DNA of 64,000 bases from Clostridia bacterium (lineage in GTDB: Bacteria; Bacillota; Clostridia; Oscillospirales; CAG-272): contig JAFUIQ010000009.1 of NCBI GenBank assembly GCA_017468385.1, positions 1 to 64,000 of the forward strand. Reading direction: 5' to 3'. The notes beneath the pieces are model-generated. The model made no database searches. It saw nothing but the letters and a program-made list of their open reading frames with translations, and was not told the origin of the DNA. Positions 7,739 through 16,592 of the stretch are shown here, one piece after another. Each line of letters opens with the position of its first letter. Within the stretch, counting starts at the first letter, position 1. The position numbers and the translations under genes were made by a program.

Positions 7739-8584
7739 ATGTTTACAATCGGATGTCACGTGTCCGTGTCCGGCGGCTATGAAATGATGGGCAAAACCAC
7801 TCTGGCCATCGGCGGCAATACCTTTCAGTATTTCACAAGAAATCCCAGAGGAAGCCGGGGTACCAAAACGCCCTCGGCGGCGGATGTGGCCGCACTGCGC
7901 GCCTTGATGGAGGAGCATCATTTCGCGCCCGCCTTGGCCCATGCGCCCTATACCTACAATCCCGCCTCCAAGGATGAGAATATCCGGCAGTATACGCGGG
8001 ATGCCATGGCGGAGGAACTCCGCTTTCTGGAATCCCTGCCGGGCTCGCTGTATAATTTCCATCCCGGATGCCATGTGGGCCAGGGGATGGAGGTGGGCAT
8101 CGCCCAGGTGACGGAGCTGCTGAACGCTATCGTTCTGCCCGATCAGTCCACTACGGTACTGCTGGAGACCATGGCCGGCAAGGGAACGGAGATCGGCGGT
8201 AAGTTTGAGGAGCTTCGCACTATTATCGATCTGGTGCGTCCCGAGATCCGCCACAAGATCGGCGTGTGCCTGGACACCTGCCACGTCAGCGACGGCGGGT
8301 ACGATATCGCCGGAGATACCGACGGGGTGGTGGAGGAGTTCGACCGCGTGATCGGTCTGGACAGACTGCGTGCTATCCACCTGAACGACTCCAAAAATCC
8401 CCTGGGCGCTCATAAGGATCGCCACGAGAAGATCGGCGAGGGATTTTTGGGCATCGAGGGCATCACACGCATCATCTGCCATCCGAAACTGCGCCATCTG
8501 CCCTTCTATCTGGAAACGCCCAACGAGATCGACGGATACGCAAAAGAAATCGCACAGCTGAAGGGGATCCGAGAGGAAAAATAA
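7739..8584 (+). CDS. nfo: Deoxyribonuclease IV (AP endonuclease family 2)
   Basis: Nfo cuts the backbone 5' of abasic sites using a three-zinc TIM barrel. The 281-residue protein carries the metal-ligand segments HAPYTYN, NFHPGCHVG, LLETMAGKGTE, GVCLDTCHVSDGGYD and HLNDSKNPLGAHKDRHEKIG in the family order. The start at 7739 follows a GGGGGAAAAG site; an upstream in-frame ATG would add 12 unrelated residues. Its stop is immediately followed by the GTG of gatC, so a DNA repair gene leads the tRNA amidotransferase operon. Confidence 0.93.
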   Translation: MFTIGCHVSVSGGYEMMGKTTLAIGGNTFQYFTRNPRGSRGTKTPSAADVAALRALMEEHHFAPALAHAPYTYNPASKDENIRQYTRDAMAEELRFLESLPGSLYNFHPGCHVGQGMEVGIAQVTELLNAIVLPDQSTTVLLETMAGKGTEIGGKFEELRTIIDLVRPEIRHKIGVCLDTCHVSDGGYDIAGDTDGVVEEFDRVIGLDRLRAIHLNDSKNPLGAHKDRHEKIGEGFLGIEGITRIICHPKLRHLPFYLETPNEIDGYAKEIAQLKGIREEK

Positions 8585-8860
8585 GTGAAAACGAACGTGG
8601 AAAAAATCGCATCTCTGGCCAAAATCGGCGTGGATGCGTCGCACCTGAAACGGCTGGAGAGGGATGTCCCCGTGATTTTGTCTATGGCGGATACGCTGAA
8701 GGACGGCGGCACCCACACGGTGGCCGCATCCCCGGTGGGATTGGGCGATCTGCGGGCGGATATGCCCGTGGAGCACACACCGCCGGATCTGTCCGCGTTG
8801 TCCCAACACGAAAAAGACGGATTCGTGTGCGTAGCGCGCACGGTGGGGGAATCATGCTGA
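8585..8860 (+). CDS. gatC: Aspartyl/glutamyl-tRNA amidotransferase subunit C
   Basis: GatC stabilises the GatA-GatB complex. The 91-residue protein starts at a GTG directly after the nfo stop and has the usual IASLAKIGVD opening and a central LRADMPVEH (family: LReD). Its last codons overlap the gatA start by seven bases. The small size and position before gatA make the call secure despite divergence. Confidence 0.87.
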   Translation: MKTNVEKIASLAKIGVDASHLKRLERDVPVILSMADTLKDGGTHTVAASPVGLGDLRADMPVEHTPPDLSALSQHEKDGFVCVARTVGESC

Positions 8861-10260
8861 GGGAATACAGAGATTGTTTGCGCCGGGGGGAGATTACCTC
8901 CCGGGCTTTGACAGAGAAGGCGCTTGCCCGTATCGGGGAAATGGAGCCGTCTCTCCATGCGTTTGTTACGGTGTGTGAAGATACAGCACTGTCTGCCGCC
9001 GACGCGGCGGATCGGCGGATCGCCGCGGGCGATGCGCCCCTTTTGTGCGGCATCCCCATGGCGCTGAAGGATAACATCTGCACTTCGGGCATCCGTACCA
9101 CCTGCGCGTCCACTATGCTGGACGAGTTCGTTCCGCCCTACAGCGCCCATGCGTGGGAGCGTCTGCAGGCGGCGGGAGCCGTGCTCCTCGGCAAAACCAA
9201 TATGGATGAGTTCGCCATGGGCTCGGGCAACGAAACTTCCGCCTTCGGTATCTGCCGCAATCCCCACGATCCCGCCCGGGTGGCGGGCGGCAGCTCCGGC
9301 GGCAGTGCCGCTGCGGTGGCATCGGGGCAGGTTCTGTACGCCCTCGGATCTGATACAGGGGGCAGTGTCCGCGTGCCCGCATCCTACTGCGGCGTGGTGG
9401 GGATCAAGCCCACCTACGGACGGATCTCCCGCCGGGGGCTGATCGCCTTTGCGTCCTCCCTGGATCAGATCGGCGTGATGACCAAAACGGTGGAGGACAG
9501 CGCTCTGGTGCTGGCCGCCATCTGCGGCCGGGATCCGCTGGATGCCACCTCCGCCGATCGGGCGGTGGATTTTCTGGATGTTATACCCCATGTACGCGGC
9601 ATGCGCATCGGCGTGTGCGATATCGCGGGGGATGCGACCTCGGCGGCGGTGCGGGATATGTATGCCCGGGTGCAGGATCTGCTGAGACAGTTGGGGGCGG
9701 AGATCGTCCCCGTGTCCATGCCCTCCTGCGAGGAGGCCTATGCGGCCTATTATCTCATTTCCGCCTGTGAGGCATCCTCCAATCTGGCCCGGTACGACGG
9801 CATCCGCTACGGACGGGCGGGGAAGGGAAATACCCCGGAGGAGATGTTCCTCGGCGTCCGCTCCCATTTCGGGGACGAAGTGAAGCGGCGCCTGCTGGCG
9901 GGCACCTATGCCCTGGCGGCCCAGGGCCGAGCGGAAAGTTATGACCGGGCACGGCAGATGCGGGAGCGGATCGTGTCCCATATGGGCGATCTGTTCACCC
10001 GATGCGATATGATCCTGACCCCCACCGCGGCGGATACGGCCTACCCCGTCGGCGCCCATGACGAGGACGCCATCGCCTACCGCTACTGCGATACGTTTAC
10101 CACCGTTCCGTCCCTGGCCGGACTGCCGGCCATCACTATCCCCGGCGGGACGGATGACGGACTGCCCCTGGGCCTGCAGATTATCGCACCCCGCTTCCGG
10201 GAGGATTTGCTTTACCGGGCGGCCTTGGCGCTGGAGGAGGCCATCGGCTATGAAGTATGA
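8854..10260 (+). CDS. gatA: Aspartyl/glutamyl-tRNA amidotransferase subunit A
   Basis: GatA is the amidase that frees ammonia from glutamine for converting Glu-tRNA(Gln) or Asp-tRNA(Asn). The amidase-signature Ser-cisSer-Lys triad is intact: ALKDNICT (Lys), GGSSGGSAAAVASG (cis Ser) and DTGGSVRVPAS (nucleophile). The 468-residue length is normal. The start at 8854 follows GTGGGGGA and overlaps the gatC stop; an upstream ATG at 8827 lies inside gatC. The stop overlaps the gatB start by 11 bases. Confidence 0.96.
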   Translation: MLREYRDCLRRGEITSRALTEKALARIGEMEPSLHAFVTVCEDTALSAADAADRRIAAGDAPLLCGIPMALKDNICTSGIRTTCASTMLDEFVPPYSAHAWERLQAAGAVLLGKTNMDEFAMGSGNETSAFGICRNPHDPARVAGGSSGGSAAAVASGQVLYALGSDTGGSVRVPASYCGVVGIKPTYGRISRRGLIAFASSLDQIGVMTKTVEDSALVLAAICGRDPLDATSADRAVDFLDVIPHVRGMRIGVCDIAGDATSAAVRDMYARVQDLLRQLGAEIVPVSMPSCEEAYAAYYLISACEASSNLARYDGIRYGRAGKGNTPEEMFLGVRSHFGDEVKRRLLAGTYALAAQGRAESYDRARQMRERIVSHMGDLFTRCDMILTPTAADTAYPVGAHDEDAIAYRYCDTFTTVPSLAGLPAITIPGGTDDGLPLGLQIIAPRFREDLLYRAALALEEAIGYEV

Positions 10261-11653
10261 AATGATCGTGGGACTGGAAGTCCATGCGGAGCTGAAGACC
10301 CGCACCAAAATATTCTGCTCCTGCCGTACGGATTACGGCGCATCCCCCAACAGCCAGATCTGCCCCGTGTGCCTCGGTATGCCGGGCACATTACCCATTC
10401 TGAACCGCCGGGCGGTGGAGTTGGGCATCGCGGCGGGCATCGTCACGCACTGCGCCATTGCGCCGGTGTCCCGCTTTGACCGGAAGAACTACTTCTATCC
10501 CGATCTGCCCAAGGGATATCAGATCACCCAGTACGGGGAGCCATTGTGCCGAAACGGCTATCTGGAGATCCCCTGTGGGCAGGGAATGAAGCGGATCGGT
10601 ATCACACGGATCCATCTGGAGGAGGACGCGGGCAAACTGCTCCACGGTGAGGACGGCACCCGCATCGATTATAACCGGGCGGGCGTGCCGCTGATCGAGA
10701 TCGTGTCCCAGCCGGACATCCGCTCCGCCGAGGAGGCCAAGGCCTATCTGACGGCATTGCGGGAGCGGCTGGTCTTTGCCGATGTATCCGATTGCAAAAT
10801 GAACGAGGGCTCCCTGCGGTGTGACGTCAATCTGTCCGTGCGCCCGGTGGGCGAGACGGCCTTCGGCACCCGTACGGAGATCAAAAATATCAATTCCATC
10901 GCCTTTGTGGGCCGCGCCATCGCCTACGAATTCGATCGCCAGGTGAAGATTCTGGAGGAGGGCGGCGTGATCCGTCCCCAGACCCGGCGGTATGACGAGG
11001 ACAACGACTGCACCGTATTGATGCGGGAAAAGGAAAGCGAAGCGGATTACCGCTATCTCCCCGAGCCGGATCTGCCGGCCGTTGCCGTCAGCGGGGACGA
11101 TATCGCCCGCGTGCGGGATGGCCTTTCTGTGATGCCCGATGTGCGGCGGGATAAGTACCGCGCCTGGGGCCTGTCCGAGGACTACGGACGGATCCTCACG
11201 GAATCCCGGGAACGGGCGGACTATTTTGAGCAGGCCGCGGCCTGCACTCACCACGTCCGCGTGGCCGCCAATCTGCTGATCGGGGAGATTCTGCCCCGCA
11301 CGGGGGACGCTCCCATCGCGCTGCCCCCCGCATCCCTGGCGGAAATTGCCGATATGGCCGGCGATAAGCGGATCAGCAACGCCTCCGCCCGCCGCCTGAT
11401 CCCCCTCTGCGAGGACGGACGGTCCCCCGCCGCCTGCGCGGAGGAGGAGAATATGATGCTCATCACCGACGAGGCGGCGATTGCGGATATGGTGCGCCGT
11501 GCCATGGACGAAAATTCCGAGGCCGCATCCCAGTGGATCGCCGGCAAGGATAAGGCCAAGCAGGCCCTGATCGGCGGGGTGATGAAGATCAGCCGCGGCC
11601 GGGCGGAGCCCTCCGCGGTAAGTCTCGTTCTGAATCGGATCGCCGGGAAATGA
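10250..11653 (+). CDS. gatB: Aspartyl/glutamyl-tRNA amidotransferase subunit B
   Basis: GatB binds the mischarged tRNA and activates its carboxylate with ATP. The protein begins MKYEMIVGLEVHAEL and shows FCSCRTDYGASPNSQICPVCLGMPG (zinc-site cysteines, positions about 24-45), FDRKNYFYPDLPKGYQI and the YqeY-like C-terminal domain. The start at 10250 is within the end of gatA with GGAGGAGG at 10233-10240; the much longer open frame starting at 10058 is only read-through of gatA. The length of 467 residues is normal. It ends the operon. Confidence 0.96.
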   Translation: MKYEMIVGLEVHAELKTRTKIFCSCRTDYGASPNSQICPVCLGMPGTLPILNRRAVELGIAAGIVTHCAIAPVSRFDRKNYFYPDLPKGYQITQYGEPLCRNGYLEIPCGQGMKRIGITRIHLEEDAGKLLHGEDGTRIDYNRAGVPLIEIVSQPDIRSAEEAKAYLTALRERLVFADVSDCKMNEGSLRCDVNLSVRPVGETAFGTRTEIKNINSIAFVGRAIAYEFDRQVKILEEGGVIRPQTRRYDEDNDCTVLMREKESEADYRYLPEPDLPAVAVSGDDIARVRDGLSVMPDVRRDKYRAWGLSEDYGRILTESRERADYFEQAAACTHHVRVAANLLIGEILPRTGDAPIALPPASLAEIADMAGDKRISNASARRLIPLCEDGRSPAACAEEENMMLITDEAAIADMVRRAMDENSEAASQWIAGKDKAKQALIGGVMKISRGRAEPSAVSLVLNRIAGK

Positions 11654-11681
11654 CCTGCATGGAAAAATGTTGGGATTTTCC

Positions 11682-11710
11682 TTGCATAGCGGAGCAAATT
11701 GTGGTATAAT
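11682..11710 (+). promoter_or_regulatory. Promoter of the homoserine dehydrogenase gene
   Basis: TTGCAT (11682-11687) and TATAAT (11705-11710) with a 17-base spacer, 64 bases before the start codon. Confidence 0.7.
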
Positions 11711-11773
11711 TTTGGATATATTTTTTATTCTATCCATTTTCTTTCGGCGGACAGCGCCGGAAAGGACGGTAAC

Positions 11774-13000
11774 ATGAAAGAAATTGCAGTAATCGGCTTC
11801 GGCGTGGTCGGCGGCGGTGTCGTGTCTTTGATCGATGAGAATGCATCCTATATCCGCGAAGCGGTGGGTGAGGACGTTTCCGTAAAGTATATTCTGGATC
11901 TGCGGGATTTCCCCGATTCCCCCTACGCAGATCGGGTGGTGCATGACGCCGAGGTGATCTTCTCCGATCCCGCGGTGTCCCTGGTGGTGGAAACCATGGG
12001 CGGCGTGCATCCCGCGCTGGAGTTTTCCTCGAAGGCGTTGGCCTGCGGCAAGCACGTGGTCACATCCAATAAGGAACTGGTGGCCAAGCACGGCGCGGAG
12101 CTGATGGCGCTGGCCAAAGAGCACGGCGCGGCCTATCTGTATGAGGCCAGCGTGGGTGGTGGTATTCCCCTGATCCGCTCCATGCGCACCAGCCTGGCCG
12201 GTGACCGTATCGATTGCGTCAACGGCATCCTCAACGGAACCACCAACTATATTCTGACCCGTATGCGGGACGGCGGTATCTCCTTTGAGGAGGCGCTGGC
12301 CGAAGCACAGGAATTGGGCTATGCGGAGAAGAATCCCGCCGCGGATATCCACGGATTGGATGCCCAGCGCAAGATTATGATCCTGTGCGCTGTTGCCACC
12401 GGATACATCGTGGACGAAAGCAATGTCTATACCGAAACCATGTCCAAGATCACCGTGGCAGATATTGAAGCGGCCCGCCGCCTGGGCGGTGCAGTCCGCC
12501 TGATCGGTTCCTTCCGCCGGGAGGAGAAGGGCGTGGCCATCTCGGTCTGCCCCCGCATTGTTCCCGCCGGCAATCCGCTCTCCGATATCAACGACGTGTA
12601 CAACGGTATGTCCGTGGCCAGCCGCCTGACCGGCGATGTGCTGTATTACGGCCGCGGTGCGGGCCGGTATCCCACAGCGGGCGCCGTGATCTCCGACGTG
12701 ATCTCCGCCTTGAACGGCTCCTATCAGAGAGAATCCAATCGGACGTGGGAGATCGCACCGGCGGATTTCGTGTGCGATTTCGCCGAGAGCCGATCCCGCG
12801 TGTACATCCGCGTGTCCGACGCTCCCCGCGGGGAGATTCTGGACAGCGCATCCCTGCTTCTGGGCGATCTGGAGGTTCCCGCCGGTACGCCGGAGGGCAA
12901 AACGGAATTTGTCACCGGCATGCTCCCCGAGAAGCAGATTGCCGAGGCAATCCGCTCTCTGCCCGGAACGGTTGAGTCCGTTCTCCGCTTTCTTGCCTGA
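11774..13000 (+). CDS. hom: Homoserine dehydrogenase
   Basis: This enzyme reduces aspartate semialdehyde to homoserine for threonine and methionine synthesis. The 408-residue protein has the N-terminal nucleotide-binding GFGVVGGGV, the segment VTSNKELVAKHG, the substrate-binding EASVGGGIPLI and NGILNGTTNYILTRM, and a C-terminal region of about 80 residues in the position of the regulatory ACT domain. The start at 11774 was chosen from homology and promoter position; an upstream in-frame ATG at 11699 would overlap the -10. A small ACT-like gene follows. Confidence 0.93.
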   Translation: MKEIAVIGFGVVGGGVVSLIDENASYIREAVGEDVSVKYILDLRDFPDSPYADRVVHDAEVIFSDPAVSLVVETMGGVHPALEFSSKALACGKHVVTSNKELVAKHGAELMALAKEHGAAYLYEASVGGGIPLIRSMRTSLAGDRIDCVNGILNGTTNYILTRMRDGGISFEEALAEAQELGYAEKNPAADIHGLDAQRKIMILCAVATGYIVDESNVYTETMSKITVADIEAARRLGGAVRLIGSFRREEKGVAISVCPRIVPAGNPLSDINDVYNGMSVASRLTGDVLYYGRGAGRYPTAGAVISDVISALNGSYQRESNRTWEIAPADFVCDFAESRSRVYIRVSDAPRGEILDSASLLLGDLEVPAGTPEGKTEFVTGMLPEKQIAEAIRSLPGTVESVLRFLA

Positions 13001-13054
13001 CGGATATTGTCAAAACGCGTCCGCTTGCGTATGATGGTAGCGGAGGGATGCGGA

Positions 13055-13468
13055 ATGAACAAAAAACTGTACCCGCATTGGCTGCGGGCCATCCATATCC
13101 GGGAGGATATGGTGTGGATTACCATAAAAAACGCGCCGGGCGGCGCGTGGGAGAATATATTGACGGCGGCAGGGACGGGATTGCTTCTCGGATCTCCCCG
13201 GGACGGATGGCTCCACGCGGCGGTGCCGGTGACGGCGGCCGACCGGATCGCGGAGATGTGCCCGGTGTCCGCCGTGCCGGATATACACGTTCTGGATGTC
13301 TACGGCACGGATATGCGGGAGATGGGTTTGCCCATCCTGCGCACCCTGGAGCAATCCGGGGCACAAATCCTGGGCGTGTCCCTGAGCACCCAGCGCATGA
13401 GCGCGGCACTCCGTGGGAATCTGCCCGCCATCGAGTGGCTGTCGAGCCGTTTTCCTATGGAATTATAA
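13055..13468 (+). CDS. Small protein with ACT-like C-terminal half
   Basis: I do not recognise the 137-residue protein with certainty. Its second half (about residues 80-137: VPDIHVLDVYGTDMREMG, then GAQILGVSLSTQRMSAAL) has the beta-alpha-beta pattern and the ILGVSLST strand seen in aspartokinase ACT domains (usual form: INILMISTSEIKIS). Sitting 54 bases after homoserine dehydrogenase, it may be a free-standing regulatory ACT unit of the aspartate pathway; that is inference. The start at 13055 has GGAGGG seven bases upstream; an earlier ATG at 13007 lacks a site. A terminator-like hairpin follows. Confidence 0.6.
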   Translation: MNKKLYPHWLRAIHIREDMVWITIKNAPGGAWENILTAAGTGLLLGSPRDGWLHAAVPVTAADRIAEMCPVSAVPDIHVLDVYGTDMREMGLPILRTLEQSGAQILGVSLSTQRMSAALRGNLPAIEWLSSRFPMEL

Positions 13469-13520
13469 AAGGGACTGTCACAAGTCCGGGAAAATCCCCC
13501 GCTTGCGGCAGTCCCCTTTG
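13468..13520. terminator. Hairpin between convergent genes
   Basis: AAAAGGGACTG (13467-13477) pairs with CAGTCCCCTTT (13509-13519) around a 31-base loop. A run on the left and TTT on the right suggest use in both directions. The long loop lowers confidence. Confidence 0.5.
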
Positions 13521-13531
13521 CATACGTACAA

Positions 13532-14377
13532 TTACTCGGTACATCCCGACAGCGCGGCGCCGATGACGGTGCCGAACTGGGAGCGCTTGGGTATGATGAA
13601 ATTCATGTGGAACATCTTGTTCAGCGTGCCGAACACCTCCGGTGCCCGCTCCACCGTGGTCAGATTGCCGGTGAGAACCACATCGGTCAGACCGTGATTC
13701 CGTGCGGCGAATACGGATACCATGCCGATGGTCTCAAAGACCAGATTGATCACGCCGAGAGCGATGTCCGCCTTGGTGGCGATGTCGCTGACGTTGCCGA
13801 AATTGGAGGCGGTCATGGTGTCGGAGAACCCGGGAACGATGTCTGCCTTCGTCAGATCGTTGATCTTCAGATCGATGTGGGACAAGTCTCCGTCCTTGGC
13901 CAGTGCCTCGATGTGCTCAATGTTGTCCATGCCCAGCATCTTCTTGGACAAGCCCAGAAGCGTGCCGCCGCCCACACCGGTGCCGCCCAGATATTCCGGC
14001 TCCATGCCGCGGCGGGCGTGTACCAGCGCGGTGCCCGTTCCCAGACTGGCCACAATGGCACGGTCCAGCCCGGACAGATAGAGACCGCCCAGACCGATGC
14101 AGCGGAATTCCTCCGTTACCTCGCAGGGCAGGGAGTAGATGGGCTTGGTCACGTAGGACGAGCCTACGCCGGTGATCATAACTTTTTCGATATCGGACAG
14201 CGCCAGATTGTTCTGATCGGTGAATTTGCCGAAGGCGCCGTATATGGATGTAATCGGATCGGTGGCGCGGACAAAGAGGGGCTCGATCAGCTGCCGCTTT
14301 CCGTCTGACAGATCGAATCCGCCGATTTTCGTGGTGCTTCCGCCCACGTCAATACCGATAATAACACGGGAACTCAT
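13532..14377 (-). CDS. coaW: Type II pantothenate kinase
   Basis: CoaW phosphorylates pantothenate, the first step of coenzyme A synthesis. The 281-residue ASKHA-fold protein has the N-terminal phosphate loop GIDVGGSTTKIGGF, the VASLGTGTALV segment, GGTGVGGGTLLGLSK and the C-terminal VVLTGNLTT, as in staphylococcal and clostridial type II kinases, which resist CoA feedback. The start at 14377 follows GGAGG at five bases. It is divergent from a HAD phosphatase gene with overlapping promoters. Confidence 0.9.
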   Translation of the reverse strand: MSSRVIIGIDVGGSTTKIGGFDLSDGKRQLIEPLFVRATDPITSIYGAFGKFTDQNNLALSDIEKVMITGVGSSYVTKPIYSLPCEVTEEFRCIGLGGLYLSGLDRAIVASLGTGTALVHARRGMEPEYLGGTGVGGGTLLGLSKKMLGMDNIEHIEALAKDGDLSHIDLKINDLTKADIVPGFSDTMTASNFGNVSDIATKADIALGVINLVFETIGMVSVFAARNHGLTDVVLTGNLTTVERAPEVFGTLNKMFHMNFIIPKRSQFGTVIGAALSGCTE

Positions 14378-14413
14378 AGTATCCTCCAATCGCGATGGAC
14401 AAGTTTCCCGTTT

Positions 14414-14443
14414 ATTGTATCATATTTTTTTCGAAATTACAAT
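14414..14443. promoter_or_regulatory. Overlapping, near-symmetric divergent promoters
   Basis: On the plus strand TTGTAT (14415-14420), 17 bases, TACAAT (14438-14443) reads toward the HAD gene. On the minus strand TTGTAA (14442-14437), 17 bases, TACAAT (14419-14414) reads toward coaW. Each -10 is the complement of the other promoter's -35, so only one polymerase can occupy the site at a time. Confidence 0.6.
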
Positions 14444-14477
14444 AGTATTCCCAAATACGTATCACAAGAGGTATATT

Positions 14478-15314
14478 ATGGAGAATTCAATGAAGGCTGT
14501 TCTCGGTGCCAAGAAGCTGTTTGTCTTTGATATGGACGGAACCATTTATCTGGGTGGTATTCCCTTCGATTTTGCCGTGCGCTATATCAATCATCTCCGC
14601 GAAAGCGGCCACCGGGTGCTGTTTTTCACCAACAACGCCTCCCATTCCCAGCGTTTCTATTACGGCAAGCTGGCTCGTCTGGGATTTGACCCCCAGCCCG
14701 GCGAGATCATGTCCTCCGGCGACGTGACCGCGGCCTTCCTGACCCGCAACCGTCCCGGCAAACAGGTGTATCTCCTGGGTACGCCCGAGTTGTGGGATGA
14801 GTTCCACCGGGCAGGTGTTCCCATGATCTGTGACCGGGACGGCAAACTGACCGATCCCGCCGCCAAGGCGGATATCGTGGTCACCAGCTTCGATACCACC
14901 CTCACCTACGAAAAGCTGACCCACGCCTGCACCTTCATCCGGGAGGGCGCGGAGTATCTCTCCACCCATCCGGATTTCAACTGTCCCACCGAGACCGGCT
15001 TCATTCCCGACAGCGGTGCCATCGCCGCGGCCGTCACCGCCTCCACCGGCGTAACACCCACCTATTTCGGCAAGCCCTACCGGGAGACGGTGGAGATGAT
15101 CTCCGAGATCACCGGCGTGGCAAGAGAGGATATGTGCATCTTCGGCGACCGGCTGTATACGGATATTGCCACCGGCAAGAAGCACGGCATCACCGCGGTG
15201 CTGGTGTTGTCCGGCGAGACGAAGCAGGAGGATGTGGACGCCGCTCTCCCCGAGGAGCGGCCTGACATGATCTTCGGCAATCTGGGCGATGTGGATGCCC
15301 TCATGTTCGGCTGA
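14478..15314 (+). CDS. HAD-IIA family hydrolase (NagD/AraL type phosphatase)
   Basis: The 278-residue protein has HAD motif I FDMDGTIYLGG, motif II FTNNAS, the IIA-type cap with the long central domain, and the late GKPYRETV lysine and FGDRLYTDIATGKKHG motif IV. Such enzymes dephosphorylate small sugar phosphates or nucleotides, often as metabolite repair. The exact substrate cannot be read from sequence. The start at 14478 (AGAGG eight bases upstream) is preferred; an ATG at 14490 with its own GGAG is possible. Its stop abuts the stop of the convergent spoIIP. Confidence 0.88.
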   Translation: MENSMKAVLGAKKLFVFDMDGTIYLGGIPFDFAVRYINHLRESGHRVLFFTNNASHSQRFYYGKLARLGFDPQPGEIMSSGDVTAAFLTRNRPGKQVYLLGTPELWDEFHRAGVPMICDRDGKLTDPAAKADIVVTSFDTTLTYEKLTHACTFIREGAEYLSTHPDFNCPTETGFIPDSGAIAAAVTASTGVTPTYFGKPYRETVEMISEITGVAREDMCIFGDRLYTDIATGKKHGITAVLVLSGETKQEDVDAALPEERPDMIFGNLGDVDALMFG

Positions 15315-16529
15315 TCACACCAGAATATCCCCTGGCCGGATGGGGCAGGGCTTGCCCGTCACCGTTTCCGTGATGGCAGCCGCGGCGTATACTGCCGTGC
15401 GCTTGGCCTCATCCAGCGTGTTGCCGCAGGATCCGATCTCAAGCAGCAGGGATCCCGGCAGGTACTGCTGATGGAATCCCGCCCCCCGCAGATTGATGGC
15501 CCGGCACAGCGTGTGTGAGTAGTCGGTCATATTTTTCTGAATCTTCAAAGCAAAATTCAGATTTTTTTGCCAATCCGGGTGATTGGCTCCCTTGAAATCC
15601 GTCCCCGCGACGATCATGAATTGGGCCGTGCTTTCGCCGTCCACTTCCGTTGCGGGACGGATTTTCGTTTTGTCCGCACGGATCACGGAATCCCTGTGTA
15701 CATCCAGCACAATGCGGATGGAGGGATGCTCCGCCAGATAGTCCCGCACCGCCGCCGAGGACAAGGTATAGGCATCCGAGTAGGATTCCCGATCGAACAT
15801 CTCCCGGCAGTGTAGAACCGGGATGCCGGCGGCGGCAAAGGTGTCCGCCATGGCCTTGCCCACCGCCACCACATTGGCCGCCGTGTCCGCCGTGCGGAAG
15901 GAATCCTCGGGGCGGTAGGTGGTCTGTCCCTCGGCGGCGTAGGATTCCGTGCCGTGGGTGTGCAGAATCAGTATGTATGGCTCCCCCGTCCCCCCGTAGA
16001 TTTCCTCCCATGCGGGAAAATCCGCAAAGGGAAGGGGCGCAGCCAGCAGGGCTGCCCCGTCCGGCTCATAGGTCGTTTCGTTGAACGTGGCGAAAATATC
16101 CCCGCCCGCACTCAGATCCGCCGTCCGGATCGGATAGGGGCCCGCGGGAGCGGCGGGAGAGGTGGTATCGGCTGGGGATGGATCCGTAGTCTCCCCGGCG
16201 GAATCGGATGGCGCGGGGAAAGGAAAGTCATCATCGGATAAGAGAGTGCTGTCGTCCAGGGAAAACAGTGCCTGTCCCAATAAGGCCCGGTTGGCGATTG
16301 TCAATACCTGCTCCCGCAGGGAGAATCGGGCGCACCAGTCCATCACGTTCAAAAGGATCACGGTGACGGTGAGTATGCAGGCAAGGGCGCAGACAAACGT
16401 GACAAAACGGGTGAGGAAATTCCCGCCGGGACGCTCTTCCTTCCCGGCGGGCGGGGGCGGCGGGGGGATATAGAATTCTTTCGGCGGCTCGTATACAATG
16501 AGCTGCATGGATTGCTTCGGATCGGTCAT
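15315..16529 (-). CDS. spoIIP: Stage II sporulation protein P
   Basis: SpoIIP is a peptidoglycan amidase/endopeptidase that drives septal thinning and engulfment with SpoIID and SpoIIM. The 404-residue protein has a proline-rich cytoplasmic start with six prolines in a row, a membrane helix at about 38-60, a variable linker, and the catalytic domain with ILILHTHGTESY, RIVLDVHRDSV and LLEIGSCGNTLDEAKRTA. The start at 16529 follows AAAGGAGC at six bases. It lies 63 bases after gpr in the same direction, the arrangement known from Bacillus and clostridia. Confidence 0.93.
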   Translation of the reverse strand: MTDPKQSMQLIVYEPPKEFYIPPPPPPAGKEERPGGNFLTRFVTFVCALACILTVTVILLNVMDWCARFSLREQVLTIANRALLGQALFSLDDSTLLSDDDFPFPAPSDSAGETTDPSPADTTSPAAPAGPYPIRTADLSAGGDIFATFNETTYEPDGAALLAAPLPFADFPAWEEIYGGTGEPYILILHTHGTESYAAEGQTTYRPEDSFRTADTAANVVAVGKAMADTFAAAGIPVLHCREMFDRESYSDAYTLSSAAVRDYLAEHPSIRIVLDVHRDSVIRADKTKIRPATEVDGESTAQFMIVAGTDFKGANHPDWQKNLNFALKIQKNMTDYSHTLCRAINLRGAGFHQQYLPGSLLLEIGSCGNTLDEAKRTAVYAAAAITETVTGKPCPIRPGDILV

Positions 16530-16592
16530 AGGATGCTCCTTTTGGATTCCTGTTTTATCCTATATATATGCGGCCGCCCGGGCGGGTATGCC

